From: Macrostomum hystrix
Lineage: Eukaryota; Platyhelminthes; Macrostomidae
Direction of reading: 5' to 3'
NCBI GenBank assembly: GCA_950097015.1
Contig: CATNEN010000039.1
Location: 12,316,001 to 12,380,000, forward strand
Length of the DNA: 64,000 nucleotides
Each line of letters opens with the position of its first letter. Position 1 is the stretch's first letter. Under the pieces are notes generated by a model. The model did not search any database, was not told where the DNA came from, and saw only the letters and a list, made by a program, of their open reading frames with translations. Position numbers and translations under genes: made by a program. Shown here piece by piece: positions 35,620 to 47,800 of the stretch.

Positions 35620-36542
35620 AGATCCACACAAAATTATATTTATTTATGTCAAATGTAAATTAGCTGTTTTTAATCCTTCATTTTGTTGCTATAAATGATT
35701 TTGCTCATTTTACTTTTTTTTTATTGCTTTCATGTAAAATAGAACCCTAACTCCAAGCAAGAAAGTGCATTATGACTGTCTGAAGAATCTTTATTGACTC
35801 CGTTTTTTGTTATATAAAAAGATGAAAATGTGTTCTGATCTAATCTTGTCTAGAAGTTAAATCTGCTTTAAAAATTGAGATCTTTATCAAGTAATGATAC
35901 GTACAGGCAATGAATAATGAACCGTCTAAGTTATAGTGCGCAATTTATTTAAGTAGTTTTTGTGCGACGAATATAATACGTTTTGGCTTGACAGAAATTG
36001 AGGTTCAAATTGTTACTTTTTTGTTCTGTAGGCCAGTTCGTACGCTTCTCTCAGTTGTAGATACCAGTTCCAGCGCTGGACGCTATTATCACATGCCTGA
36101 TGCGTGATCAATGTACGCTGACGGGCAAACCACTGCCTAGGACACTTGTGTGGCTATTTTTAGCTCTTGCTTAAGGCAGGGAGCTGCGTACATTCTTTTT
36201 AGCATAGGGGCGAGAATGCGAAGTTGCGTACGAACAGCGCGTACATTAAAGAACAATCTTTATCAAGCCCTGCCTCAGCCACAAGTTTTTACTCAATGGA
36301 CCTGAAAAATGAAGTTCCAGTCCAAAGATTCTTCATAATTCGTTTCTATTTCAAGCCATAAAATATTACCCTTCGAAGCGCTGTGGCCTGTGAGCATCGA
36401 CCACGGCTTCACCGCGTGTCCGCTGCACGTTTCGTTGTATATAATAACGCAATCTGAAATCTTTAATTTATTACAATTATTTTATTACAATTGAAAAGCC
36501 TAGAGAAGATTTGGTTTTATTTTAGAACTTGAAGACAGCGAC
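35620..36542. other. intergenic DNA before the MetX-like gene
   Basis: AT-rich DNA with a GC-richer island at about 36030-36240 containing GTACGC and GCGTAC words. No gene recognised. The last bases before the ATG read GGTTTTATTTTAG then AACTTGAAGACAGCGAC, an acceptor-like site 19 nt before the start codon. Confidence 0.4.
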
Positions 36543-38739
36543 ATGCTTCCAGGACTCGCTGCTCGTCTGACGCGCTGTCTTGCTGGCCGAGCGGGTGTTG
36601 TTAAACTTTCAAATTGCTGCCAATTCAGCAGCAGCAGCAGCAGCCCAGCAGGCGCTTCATCGTCTAATGATTACGAAATTGACGGCGATGGCGGATCGCA
36701 GGAAATTATAAGCACAAATGGCGGCGTATTTTCAGGCCTGACGCCGGATTTTCCTTGCGCAGTCGGCAATCCGTCTAGCGGCCCGGAGCCGACTTATTCC
36801 AGTGTGCCGCCAAACAGTTACAAAATCTTTGATCATTCCGACACTTTCTGTCTAGAGCTGAACTCTGGCAGACTGCCAGGCTTTCGTCTGGCCTACGAAA
36901 CCTGGGGCAGTCTGGACTCGGAGGCCAGCAACGCCATTCTGCTCTGCACCGGCCTCTCTGCTTCGTCGCACGCCCACAGCCACCAGCAGAATCCAGCAAA
37001 GGGCTGGTGGGAGGCCTTCATTGGGCCCGGCTGCGCCTTGGATACCGACAAATTCTTCGTCATCTGCGCCAACCTGCTTGGCAGCTGTTTCGGCAGCACC
37101 GGACCGTCCAGCGTTAATCCAGAGACTGGCGATCCGTACGCAACCACCTTCCCGGTGGTGACGGTTACAGATCTGGTACGATCGCAGTTCCTGCTGCTAG
37201 ACCGGCTGGGTATTCAACGACTGCATGCGGCTGTGGGATCCTCGCTAGGCGGTATGCTGTCGCTGGCTTCCGCTGTGGAATATCCCGATAGAGTTAATCG
37301 GTGAGATCAACAGCTGGGCGATGACTGTGTACCAACACCTGTCAGTAATCCCATTACCTGTCAGTGACAATCCCACACATGTGAGTGACAATCCCCTACC
37401 TGTCAGTGACAATCCCACACCTGTGAGTGACAATCCCCTACCTGTCAGTGACAATCCCACACCTGTCAGTGACAATCACATACCTGTCCGTGACAATCAC
37501 ACCTGTCAGTGACAATCCCATACCTGTCAGTGACAATCCCATTACCTGTCAGTGACAATCCCACACCTGTGAGTGACAATACCATACCTGTCAGTGACAA
37601 TCCTATACCTGTCAGTGACAACTATCAGTCAATCACAATGTCCAATGCCTGTCAGTCACACTGTCCCATGCCTGTCAATCACAATGCCCCATGCCTGTCA
37701 CTCACACTGTCCCATGCCTGTCAGTCACACTGTCCCATGCCTGTCAGTCACAATGTCCCATGCTTGTCAGTCACACTGTCCCATGCCTGTCAGTCACACT
37801 GTCCCATGCCTGTCAGTCACAATGTCCCATGCTTGTCAGTCACACTGTCCCATGCCTGTCAATCACACTGTCCCATGCCTGTCAGTCACAATGTCCCATG
37901 CTTGTCAGTCACAATGTCCCATGCCTGTCAGTCACAATGTCCCATGCTTGTCAGTCACACTGTCCCATGCCTGTCAGTCACACTGTCCCATGCCTGTCAG
38001 TCACAATGTCCCATGCTTGTCAGTCACACTGTCCCATGCCTGTCAATCACACTGTCCTCCAAAATTTGTCAATCACTAACAGGCTAGCCTTATAATCAGT
38101 CAGCAGAAAAGTACATATAAAAGGACCACCACTTTTTTCCGCAGGCTGATCTCAATCTCGTCAGCCAGCTATAGCCACCCCACCTCCATAGCGATGCGCT
38201 ACCTGCAGCGCAAGGCCATCATGACAGATCCCCACTGGCGCACCGGTCGATACTACGGCTCGGATTATCCCAAAACTGGCATGAAACTGGCCAGGGAAAT
38301 CGCCACGCTAACCTACCGCAGCGGCCCGGAATGGGAGACCAGATTCGGCCGCCGGAGACTAAATCCTTCGACGCCCCAGTCTGTGAGCCTCTGTCCGACA
38401 TTTGTAATTGAACAGTACCTGGACTATCAGGGCGAGGCTAGTTCTGTTCGGCTAGACCCAAACAGCCTTCTCTACCTCAGCAAAGCCATGGACCTGTTTG
38501 ACGCTGAGAATCGACTGGATCGTGTGGCATGTCCGGCTATGATTCTTGGTGTTCAGTCGGACATACTGTTCCCTGTTGAACAGCAACGACAACTAGCCCA
38601 GCGTCTTCGCGACATTGGCAAATGCCGACGCGTGACCTACTTTGAGCTAACCTCTCTGTACGGCCACGACACCTTCCTGTTGGATGTACACAATGTTGGC
38701 ACCGCTGTCAAAGGCTTCCTGGAGACTGATCACGCCTAA
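36543..38739 (+). CDS. MetX/Cys2-type O-acyltransferase (alpha/beta hydrolase), probably mitochondrial
   Basis: Two exons, 36543-37300 and 38145-38739, phase-correct, 450 residues. The N-terminal 30 residues are rich in Arg, Ala, Leu and Ser without acids ([18 protein letters not shown]), typical of a mitochondrial presequence. The body follows homoserine O-acetyltransferase/serine O-succinyltransferase: [66 protein letters not shown], the nucleophile elbow VGSSLGGM (Ser), the acid in [13 protein letters not shown] (Asp) and the base in YGHDTFLL (His). All three catalytic residues are present. The [11 protein letters not shown] and WWEAFIGPG wording resembles fungal mitochondrial Cys2 most. 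In bacteria and fungi these enzymes activate homoserine or serine for sulfur amino acid synthesis; the substrate here is unknown. A spliceosomal intron filled with host-type minisatellites argues that it is a resident gene and not contamination. Confidence 0.9.
37320..38065. repeat. two adjoining minisatellites in MetX-like intron
   Basis: 37320-37630 holds about 15 copies of CCTGTCAGTGACAATCCCA; 37640-38065 holds about 18 copies of a 23-bp unit CACTGTCCCATGCCTGTCAG. The shared CCTGTCAGT(G/C)ACAA core shows one array arose from the other. Units end in a pyrimidine-rich stretch plus CAG, as at a 3' splice site. Confidence 0.92.
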
Positions 38740-38834
38740 CTCGGCTCTTGGTGTCAGTTCTAGGAAAGTTTCTCTGCCGCATTATATTCTGCTCTGAAAC
38801 TGGGGAAATCATGATTATTATCTTTCCACCTGTC

Positions 38835-38885
38835 TCATCTCATCGTGTCTCATCTTTCTACCCCTCGTGTCTTATCTTTCTACCC
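38835..38885. repeat. left stub of the array split by the hAT-like element
   Basis: Two to three copies of a CTCGTGTCTTATCTTTCTACCC unit precede the element at 38886; the same array resumes at 39560. The element therefore landed inside this array. Confidence 0.85.
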
Positions 38886-39559
38886 CAGGGGTCGGCAAAC
38901 TCCGGCCCGCGGGCCAGATGCGGCCCTCGAAGCTCCCAAATCCGGTCCGTTGCCCCTTCTGACATCTACAGTGTCCTGTTTCATCTCTCTCGGTCTAATC
39001 TCTCCCGTGTCTCATCTCTCCAGTGTCTTATCTCTCCACTGTCTTATCTTACCCGTGTCTCATCTCTCCAGTGTCTCATCTCTCCAGTGTCTCATCTCTC
39101 CCGTGTCTTATCTCTCCACTGTCTTATCTTACCCGTGTCTCATCTCTCCCGTGTCTCATCTCTCGCGTGTCTAATCTCTCGCGTGTCTAATCTCTCGCGT
39201 GTCTAATCTCTCCCGTGTCTCATCTCTCCCGTGTCTCATCTCTCCAGTGTCTCATCTCCCCCGTGTCTTATCTCTCCCGTGTCTCATCTCTCCACTGTCT
39301 TATCTTACCTGTGTCTCATCTCTCCAGTGTCTCATCTCCCCCGTGTCTCATCTCTCCCGTGTCTCATCTCTCCCGTGTCTCATCTCTCCCGTGTCTCATC
39401 TCTCCTGTGTCTAATCTCTCGCGTGTCTCATCTCTCCCGTGTCTAATCTCTCCCGTGTCTCATCTCTCCCCTATCTCATATTTATACAGTCAATGCGGCC
39501 CGCTGTCGTCTTTTAGGTTCTCTCTTTGGCCCGCCAGCAAATAAGTTTGCCTACCCCTG
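38886..39559. mobile_element. hAT-like non-autonomous element carrying its own internal array
   Basis: Left end CAGGGGTCGGCAAACTCCGG and right end AAGTTTGCCTACCCCTG are inverted repeats typical of hAT transposons, followed by GGCCCGCGGGCC and GGCCCGCC subterminal words. A perfect 8-bp target duplication TTCTACCC lies at 38878-38885 and 39560-39567. The interior 38990-39480 is a 16-bp minisatellite (GTGTCTCATCTCTCCC). Length 674 bp, no transposase. Confidence 0.9.
38990..39480. repeat. 16-bp minisatellite inside the hAT-like element
   Basis: About 30 copies of GTGTCTCATCTCTCCC with TCTTATCTC and TCTAATCTC variants. It is bounded on both sides by hAT subterminal sequence. The reverse complement of this unit recurs in PCSK1 intron 2 near 50045-50190. 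Confidence 0.92.
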
Positions 39560-40645
39560 TTCTACCCTCTCGTTTCTTATCTTTCTACCCTCCCAGGTCT
39601 TATCTTTCTACCCTCTCGTTTCTTATCTTTCTAACCTCCCAGGTCTTATCGTTCTACCCTCTCGTTTCTTATCTTTCTACCCTCTCGTGTCTCTTATCTT
39701 TCTACCCTCTCGTTTCTTATCTTTCTACCCTCTCGTTTCTTATCTTTCTACCCTCTCGTGTCTCTTATCTTTCTACCCTCTCGTTTCTTATCTTTCTACC
39801 CTCTCGTTTCTTATCTTTCTACCCTCTCGTTTCTTATCTTTCTACCCTCTCGTGTCTCTTATCTTTCTACCCTCTCGTTTCTTATCTTTCTACCCTCTCG
39901 TGTCTCTTATCTTTCTACCCTCTCGTGTCTTATCTTTCTACACTCTCGTGTCTCTTATCTTTCTACCCTCTCGTTTCTTATCTTTCTACCCTCTCGTTTC
40001 TTATCTTTCTACCCTCTCGTGTCTCTTATCTTTCTACCCTCTCGTTTCTTATCTTTCTACCCTCTCGTGTCTCTTATCTTTCTACCCTCTCGTTTCTTAT
40101 CTTTCTACCCTCTCGTGTCTCTTATCTTTCTACCCTCTCGTGTCTTATCTTTCTACACTCTCGTGTCTCTTATCTTTCTACCCTCTCGTTTCTTATCTTT
40201 CTACCCTCTCGTTTCTTATCTTTCTACCCTCTCGTGTCTCTTATCTTTCTACCCTCTCGTTTCTTATCTTTCTACCCTCTCGTGTCTCTTATCTTTCTAC
40301 CCTCTCGTGTCTTATCTTTCTACACTCTCGTGTCTCTTATCTTTCTACCCTCTCGTTTCTTATCTTTCTACCCTCTCGTGTCTTTTTTTTCTACCCTCTC
40401 GTTTCTTATCTTTCTACCCTCTCGTTTCTTATCTTTCTACCCTCTCGTTTCTTATCTTTCTACCCTCTCGTGTCTCTTATCTTTCTACCCTCTCGTTTCT
40501 TATTTTTCTACCCTCTCGTGTCTCTTATCTTTCTACCCTCTCGTTTCTTTTTTTTCTACCCTCTCGTGTCTCTTATCTTTCTACCCTCTCGTGTCTTACC
40601 TTTCTACCCTCTCGTGTCTTATCTTTCTACCCTCTCGTGTCTCAC
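39560..40645. repeat. 22-24-bp minisatellite 3' of the MetX-like gene
   Basis: About 47 copies of TCGTTTCTTATCTTTCTACC and a 24-bp TCGTGTCTCTTATC form. Blocks repeat in the same order (a TACACTCTCG variant recurs near 39940, 40152 and 40320), a higher-order repeat. Long open frames here, up to 389 residues, are repeat artefacts. Confidence 0.93.
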
Positions 40646-41149
40646 GGCGGTACCCAATGAAAACTAATAGACAGTTTCATTTACTGCCAGTGTAAATATG
40701 TGTTGCGCCAAGTAAGATTAAATCCACTCTTTTCGCCAGCTGTCTTAATAGTCTTAATTAAAGCTAACTTGTTATTGTTAACATGGTCTCATTCGATTGT
40801 TGTAATAAAAAGTTTCGCGGTAAATTAATCTATATTTGTCGTGCTATTGTTATCAGAACCAAGAACCAAGAATCAAGAATCAAGAATAAAAATGTTCTGC
40901 TTACAAAAGTGTAAGCATATTCTATGCTCTGGTTTTTTAGCTTATTAGTCGCATCGACTCTTGTTAGATATATTTTCCAAAAAGTTGTTCCGATTAATCA
41001 AAGATAGAACGAGAAAAAAATAGATAATTACTCGTATTTTCTTGTGGATATCACAAATTTGAAAATGTCAACTGGTATGGGATTTTAATCCCCTAGCTAA
41101 TCTATTAATCTTTTTAACTGCCACAGCTTGTTTCTTTCTTCCAAATATC
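40646..41149. other. AT-rich intergenic DNA
   Basis: No gene recognised between the two arrays downstream of the MetX-like gene and the PCSK1 3' end. Confidence 0.4.
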
Positions 41150-41775
41150 CCGTATATTTTCTAAATCTCCTACCTGTCTTCCCAATCTCCCACCTGTCTT
41201 TCCAAGCTCCTACCTGTCTTCCCTATTACCCGCCTGTTTTCCCAAACTCATACCTGTCTTCCTGAACTCATAAATGTCTTCCCCAACTCATACCTGTCTT
41301 CCCCAACTCATACCTGTCTTACCAAACTCATACCTGTCTTACCAAACTCATACCTGTCTTACCAAACTCATACCTATCTTCCCAAACACATGCCTGTCTT
41401 CCCAAACACATGCCTGTCTTCCCTAACTCATACCTGTCTTCCCGAACTCATAACTGTCTTCCCCAACTCATACCTGTCTTCCCAAATTCCTACCTGTCTT
41501 CCAAATCTCACATCTGCCTTCCCAAATTCCCACCTGTCTTCCCAATCCCACAACTATCTTCCCAATCTCACAACTGTCTTCCCAATCTCACATCTGTCTT
41601 CCCAATCTCACATCTGTCTTCCCAATCCCACAACTATCTTCCCAATCTCACAACTGTCTTCCCAATCTCACAACTGTCTTCCCAATCTCACATCTGTCTT
41701 CCCAATCTCACAACTGTCTTCCCAATCTCACAACTGTCTTCCCAATCTCACAACTGTCTTTCCAAACTCCTACCG
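41150..41775. repeat. 20-bp minisatellite 3' of PCSK1
   Basis: About 31 copies of TTCCCAATCTCACAACTGTC with an older, more diverged left part (CTCATACCTGTC). It lies about 75 bp beyond the PCSK1 polyadenylation signal. Confidence 0.92.
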
Positions 41776-41849
41776 TCTTTCTTAATTGCAGCAGCTTTTT
41801 CAATATTCAATAGAACGAATAGTTAAGTATTCTATTTGCCGTAATGTAT

Positions 41850-41855
41850 TTTATT
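41850..41855 (-). promoter_or_regulatory. candidate polyadenylation signal of PCSK1
   Basis: AATAAA on the minus strand, about 35 nt downstream of the stop codon at 41890. This supports the terminal exon call. Confidence 0.65.
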
Positions 41856-41889
41856 TTAATTGCAGCCAGCAGCCATTGCACATGTGCTC

Positions 41890-44800
41890 TCATTTTGAGT
41901 CGTGCGCAGAAATTGTTTTTAACCAGCTCTGGGGCTCGGGTCGAACGCGGTTGTTGTAGCCCCGGTGGTGCGACTTGTCGAATAGTCTATGGTAATAAGC
42001 CCTCAGACGGTCCGCGACGCTCGGCTCGTCTTCTTCGAGCTGAAATTAGTTGTGAATAACGAATTCCTAAATGCGGGTTTCATGCGAGACTTGGAGGACA
42101 GAAGACGGGAAGGGCTTCGGGTTGAAGGAGAATAAGATTGGAGGGGCTCGGGTGCGCAGGACTTTGCGAAGGACGGGAAAGGTTTGGGACAGCGAGGGGA
42201 GAAGACAGGAAGGGTTTGGGACTGAGAGGGGAGAAGAAAGGAAGGGTTTGGGACAGAGAGGGGAGAAGACAGGAAGGGTTTGGGACAGAGAGGGGAGAAG
42301 ACAGGAAGGGTTTGGGACAGAACGGGGAGAAGACAGGAAGTGTTTTGGACAGAAAGGAAAGAAGACAGGAAGGGTTTGGGACTGAGAGGGGAGAAGACAG
42401 GAAGGGTTTGGGACAGAACGGGGAGAAGACAGGAAGTGTTTTGGACAGAAAGGAAAGAAGACAGGAAGGGTTTGGGACTGAGAGGGGAGAAGACAGGAAG
42501 GGTTTGGGACAGAACGGGGAGAAGACAGGAAGGGTTTGGGACAGAGAGGGGAGAAGACAGGAAGGGTTTGGGACAGAAAGGAAAGAAGACAGGAAGGGTT
42601 TGGGACAGAATGGGGAGAAGACAGGAAGTGTTTGGGACAGAAAGGAAAGAAGACAGGAAGTGTTTGGGACAGAAAGGAAAGAAGACAGGAAGGGTTTGGG
42701 ACAGAAAGGAAAGAAGACAGGAAGGGTTTGGGACAGAACGGGGAGAAGACAGGAAGGGTTTGGGACAGAACGGGGAGAAGACAGGAAGGGTTTGGGACAG
42801 AACGGGGAGAAGACAGGAAGTGTTTGGGACAGAAAGGAAAGAAGACAGGAAGGGTTTGGGACAGAAAGGAAAGAAGACAGGAAGGGTTTGGGACAGAAAG
42901 GAAAGAAGACAGGAAGGGTTTGGGACAGAACGGGGAGAAGACAGGAAGTGTTTGGGACAGAAAGGAAAGAAGACAGGAAGTGTTTGGGACAGAAAGGAAA
43001 GAAGACAGGAAGGGTTTGGGACAGAACGGGGAGAAGACAGGAAGGGTTTGGGACAGAGAGGGGAGAAGACAGGAAGGGTTTGGGACAGAAAGGAAAGAAG
43101 ACAGGAAGTGTTTGGGACAGAAAGGAAAGAAGACAGGAAGGGTTTGGGACAGAAAGGAAAGAAGACAGGAAGGGTTTGGGACAGAACGGGGAGAAGACAG
43201 GAAGGGTTTGGGACAGAACGGGGAGAAGACAGGAAGGGTTTGGGACAGAACGGGGAGAAGACAGGAAGTGTTTGGGACAGAAAGGAAAGAAGACAGGAAG
43301 GGTTTGGGACAGAAAGGAAAGAAGACAGGAAGGGTTTGGGACAGAAAGGAAAGAAGACAGGAAGGGTTTGGGACAGAACGGGGAGAAGACAGGAAGGGTT
43401 TGGGACAGATCACGTTTTCAATAATCGGTGTTAATAATATATTATTGTAAATAAACCAAATAACATTTACCAATTATTGCCGTACAGGTTCTAAGCTACA
43501 AATATTTGACTTGGTGCGTGAAAATATCATTGATTTACCGATCGATCTGTGTCGCAATCGTCTAGGCTAGCTAAATATAGCAATACAAAACAAGTCTGAC
43601 CAATCACCAACATCTCTTATTAACGAGCTTAAATAACATAGATAAAAATAATTCTGTTGCAAACCAACTGCTGTACATGGGTTGAATGAGTCGCGACTCA
43701 CAATTTGTTTTCATTCTGACGCAGCTTCTGTCTCCGCTATTTGAGCACGAAAAGAAGCACTTTTAGTTAGTAATATGTAGTAGTTGCTTTATACGCTCGT
43801 GTGTGATTTCGCTGTGAAGAAAAACTGTTTGGCTAATAAGGCGCTTCACATTTACCCGAGTTTTTTGCTATTTTGCAACAAATTTTCTGCGTTGTTTAAA
43901 CGTTAGAAAAATTCCTAAAAAAGTATTAGTTATTAACTTACCTCTTTCAAAAATCACTCGAAACTTTATATCTCCCAGACTTCCTCTTCCCCTACTCCTT
44001 TCTTCGATAACTCTTATTTTCGCTTCCTTCTTCTATTTTCCATCTTCCCCCTTCCCCTATCTCTCCCCCCTCCCCCTACCTCTCCCCTCTTCCTTCTCCC
44101 CTCTTCCTTCTTCTCTCTTCCCTCTTCTCTCTTCCCTCTTCCCTCTTCCCTCTTCCCTCTTCCCTCTTCCCTCTTCCCACTTCCCTCTTCCCTCTTCCCT
44201 CTGCCCTCTTCCCTCTTCCCTCTGCCCTCTTTCCTCTTTCCTCTTTCCTCTTTCCTCTTCCCTCTTCCCTCTTCTCTCTTCCCTCTTTCCTCTTTCTTCT
44301 TCTCACTTTCCTCTTCCCTCTTCCCTCTTCCCTCTTCCCTCTTCCCTCTTCCCTCTTCCCTCTTCCCTCTTCCCTCTTCCCTCTTCCCTCTTCCCTCTTC
44401 CCTCTTCCCTCTTCCCTCTTCCCTCTGCCCTCTTCCCTCTTCCCTCTTCCCTCTTCCCTCTGCCCTCTTTCCTCTTTCCTCTTTCCTCTTTCCTCTTTCC
44501 TCTTTCCTCTTTCCTCTTCCCTCTTCCCTCTTCTCTCTTCCCTCTTTCCTCTTTCTTCTTCTCTCTTTCCTCTTCCCTCTTCCCTCTTCCCTCTTCCCTC
44601 TTCCCTCTTCCCTCTTCCCTCTTCCCTCTTCCCTCTTCCCTCTTTCCTCTTCCCTCTTTCCTCTTTCCTATTTCCTCTTTCCTATTTCCCATTTCCTCTT
44701 TCCTCTTTCCTCTTTCATCTCCCCTCTTTGATTTTTCCTCTTCTCTCTACCCTTAACTTCCTTCCTCTTAAAAACAAATTCGTATTTTATTTTTTTAGTT

Positions 44801-47800
44801 GTCTTACTTCTCCCCAGGAGCCAATTAGCCAACTCAAGCTCATCATAGTCGAATCGACTCACCATGTTCTTCACTAGATTGTAGCCAGTGTTGTAGGTCC
44901 TAGAGCCGCCAGCCAGGACTCGATGATGAGGCTGCGTCTCGGTGCCGTGCAGTATCAGCTCCAGCTCCTTTAGATGACCGCCTTCGTGATTCTGGCCGCT
45001 GTCAGACTTGAAAAAACGTGGGGACGAATTTGTTTATTTTACAACTGGATGAACTGAAGAAATTCTAGGAATGTCTTGCTCTAGGACAAAAATTGCTTCT
45101 CCCATGCTGGGATTCAACTATACCGACCTCTCGTTTAAGGAGTTTAGAGCTCAAACTAGGCCAACAACTATCCTAAAGACTATGCTTTCTCGGCTCTGGA
45201 TTTAATTCGGTGTGCGCCTATTTCCCCTCTTTTTGCTCTCTCCATCTCTCAGTTTGTTATAATTAGAGTCACGTGCGGGCCGCGATTGGCTGGCCCGGGC
45301 TGGTGGGTGAGGCCGAGGTGGGTGGGTGTGTGGCGCCGAGCCCTAGGTCAGCTTGACCCTCAGGGCTTTTTTGACCCTCATGCGCGGTGATTGGCCGAGA
45401 GCCGGGTAAGACCGGAGAGCTCTACCCTGCCCTCTGTTTGGGGCAGCTGCGCCGACACCCCTCCCTCCCGGCGTATTTATATGTCATACCCCACTGCTCT
45501 TCTGTCGCAACGCTGACGTTCTCTTAACGTGACGTTTCAGATTTTTTAGATTAAACAACCTGGTTTTTCCAACCTGCTTACCTGGTCCTCGATGTCCACT
45601 ATCCAATCGCCAGCTGGCTCCTCGCCCCAGAAGTGCACGGTCATGAAGGCCCAGGAGGGTAGGCCGCTGTTTGACTTGTCGTGCTTGCGTCTAGTCAGTA
45701 GCTGGCTCCGAGTGCCTGTGATTGAAGTTTACGTGTCATTTTGGCATTCTACTATACTACTATTAGTATCATTCGGGTGCTTTATTTCTCACCAGCCGGA
45801 GAGGTGATGCGGATAGCCAGGGCTCCACGTTCGGGGTAGGTCATGTTGACCCTGAGCTGCACGTGCTCCAGGTAGCGCACATTCTCTTTGAGCTCATCCT
45901 GGTCCACTGTTAGTACGCAGCGAATCGAGCGAGATTTGTGTAGACGCCTGCCAATTTTATAAAGCGTAGTTTATTTCAGAAATGTACTTTTTATCTACAT
46001 TGAATGTACATATGGGAAATCCGGGTAACGTACATTGAATGTACATACATACGTGAAAATCTACATTAAAAGTGAATTCGAAAACCCTAGAAACCCCAAT
46101 CATGCTAGCATAGCTTACCATCCAGTCTTGCAAGTCCAACCGCCTAGCGCGGCAGTTCTCTTGCCGGGCACATTCCTCCAAACAGATGGCTTCACCAGTT
46201 CCACCATGGCGTCCACATTGAATAGGCCGAAGCCGAACTGGTGATGAAATTTGTGCCCAGCAGCGTTCTGATCCCATCCGGGATTTTGCAACAGCGGAGC
46301 CACCTCGGCCGTCCAAACAATCACATGCTGAACGTCTCGATAAGTCAGTTTCGGACTGTTAATCGGAACAGGTTTGAATGTTTTTATATCGCGTCCCTAT
46401 CTGAAATATGGAATTCCCTCTGTTAGGGAACCCCTTCTACTCTTATTTCATTGGCTTGGAGCTACGAGTATAATAGACTTGAACTTAAAGGAGGAAAGAA
46501 TATTAAGTCTAGGCACTCTCTACCAGCGTGACAGTCCACTTCGTTTTTATTGGCTGGGTGGGATACACTGACGTCATACAGGGCGTGTTCGGATTGGCTA
46601 CTGAAGGACAAACTAAAAATATCATCAATATTTGACTGTTAAACAGAGAGGTATTTCAATAATCACTTTAATTTCTTAAGGTACTTTATGACGCCACAAT
46701 CTGAAACGAGGAATTCCCCTATTACGAAGAACACAATTTTCTCTAATTTCATTGGCTGGAAGCTGCAGGTTAGACCTTGATGGGAAGGACAGCTTTCAGA
46801 TCACTCTCTACAGGCGTGGCAGTTTGTGTAGAAGTACAAATATGTACTTCTACTGCAAAACGGAACAATCGACACGAACTCACTTGGCCTCCAGCAGCAG
46901 AGCGATGATGCCAGACGCGATCGGCGCAGACGCGGAGGTACCAGTAAACTCGGTTGTGCACTTGTGACGCAAATCTGTGCTCACCATCTTCTCGCCGCTC
47001 TTGGAGCCGCTTGAGAACGTGGTAGCCAGGGTCGCGGCGCAGTGCTCCGAGTACCTGAATGAGTTACCGATTTGGAGAATAAACGCCTATGCTCCAATTC
47101 TTTCAGTGTTACTAATAGTAGAGTAGTTCGCAAATATAGTCAGCTACTCTTGCTAGTCTAAGCCAAATCAGTTCCCGCTCGCACCATGGTGGCAGCAGGC
47201 CGTGCGTAGCGCTGCTGACGGCGATGGTGAAGATCGACGAAGCGTAGCCATCGCAGTTGCAGTTGTCGTCAAAGGCACCGCCGTTGCCCGACGCCCAGAC
47301 GTACACGGCGCCTTTGCCTTTGCGACCATGCCGGGTGCCAGCCTCCAGAGCCTCAGCGGCCAAGGGGCCCGGCGCCTCCATGGTGGCGCCATCGTCAGTT
47401 GGACCCCAGCTAGCAGAGTAGATGTCCACGTAGTCCAGAGCGTGCCGCAGTCCCTGCGCCTCCAGCAGGTCGCTCATTCGACCGTCGAGTATTTTGACGC
47501 CGCCAAGGCGAACGTTGAACGCGATGCCGACGCCGCAGTGCGAGTTGTTCGCCGACATCGCCACTTCTCCGGCGCAGCGGGTGCCATGTCTGATTAAATG
47601 GTGCGGGAGGCTGGCAGTCAGTGATTTCTGATGCACAATAAAATACAAAATACTAAAACTGAGGCCGAACACAATTTGCTATGACACCTGATGACCAGCA
47701 CAATACCACACCTAATGACCAACACAATACCAGGACACCTGATAACCAGCACAATACCACACCTGAGATGACCAACACAATACCAGGACACCTGATGACC

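Noticed and set aside
39526-40695. Open frames of 300-389 codons in all plus frames
   Set aside because: They are translations of the 22-24-bp array (SFLSFYPLV-type repeats) with no domain, splice logic or codon bias.
42067-43473. Open frames of 304-468 codons on both strands
   Set aside because: Produced by the 32-bp intronic array of PCSK1; overlapping frames in every phase show that there is no coding selection.
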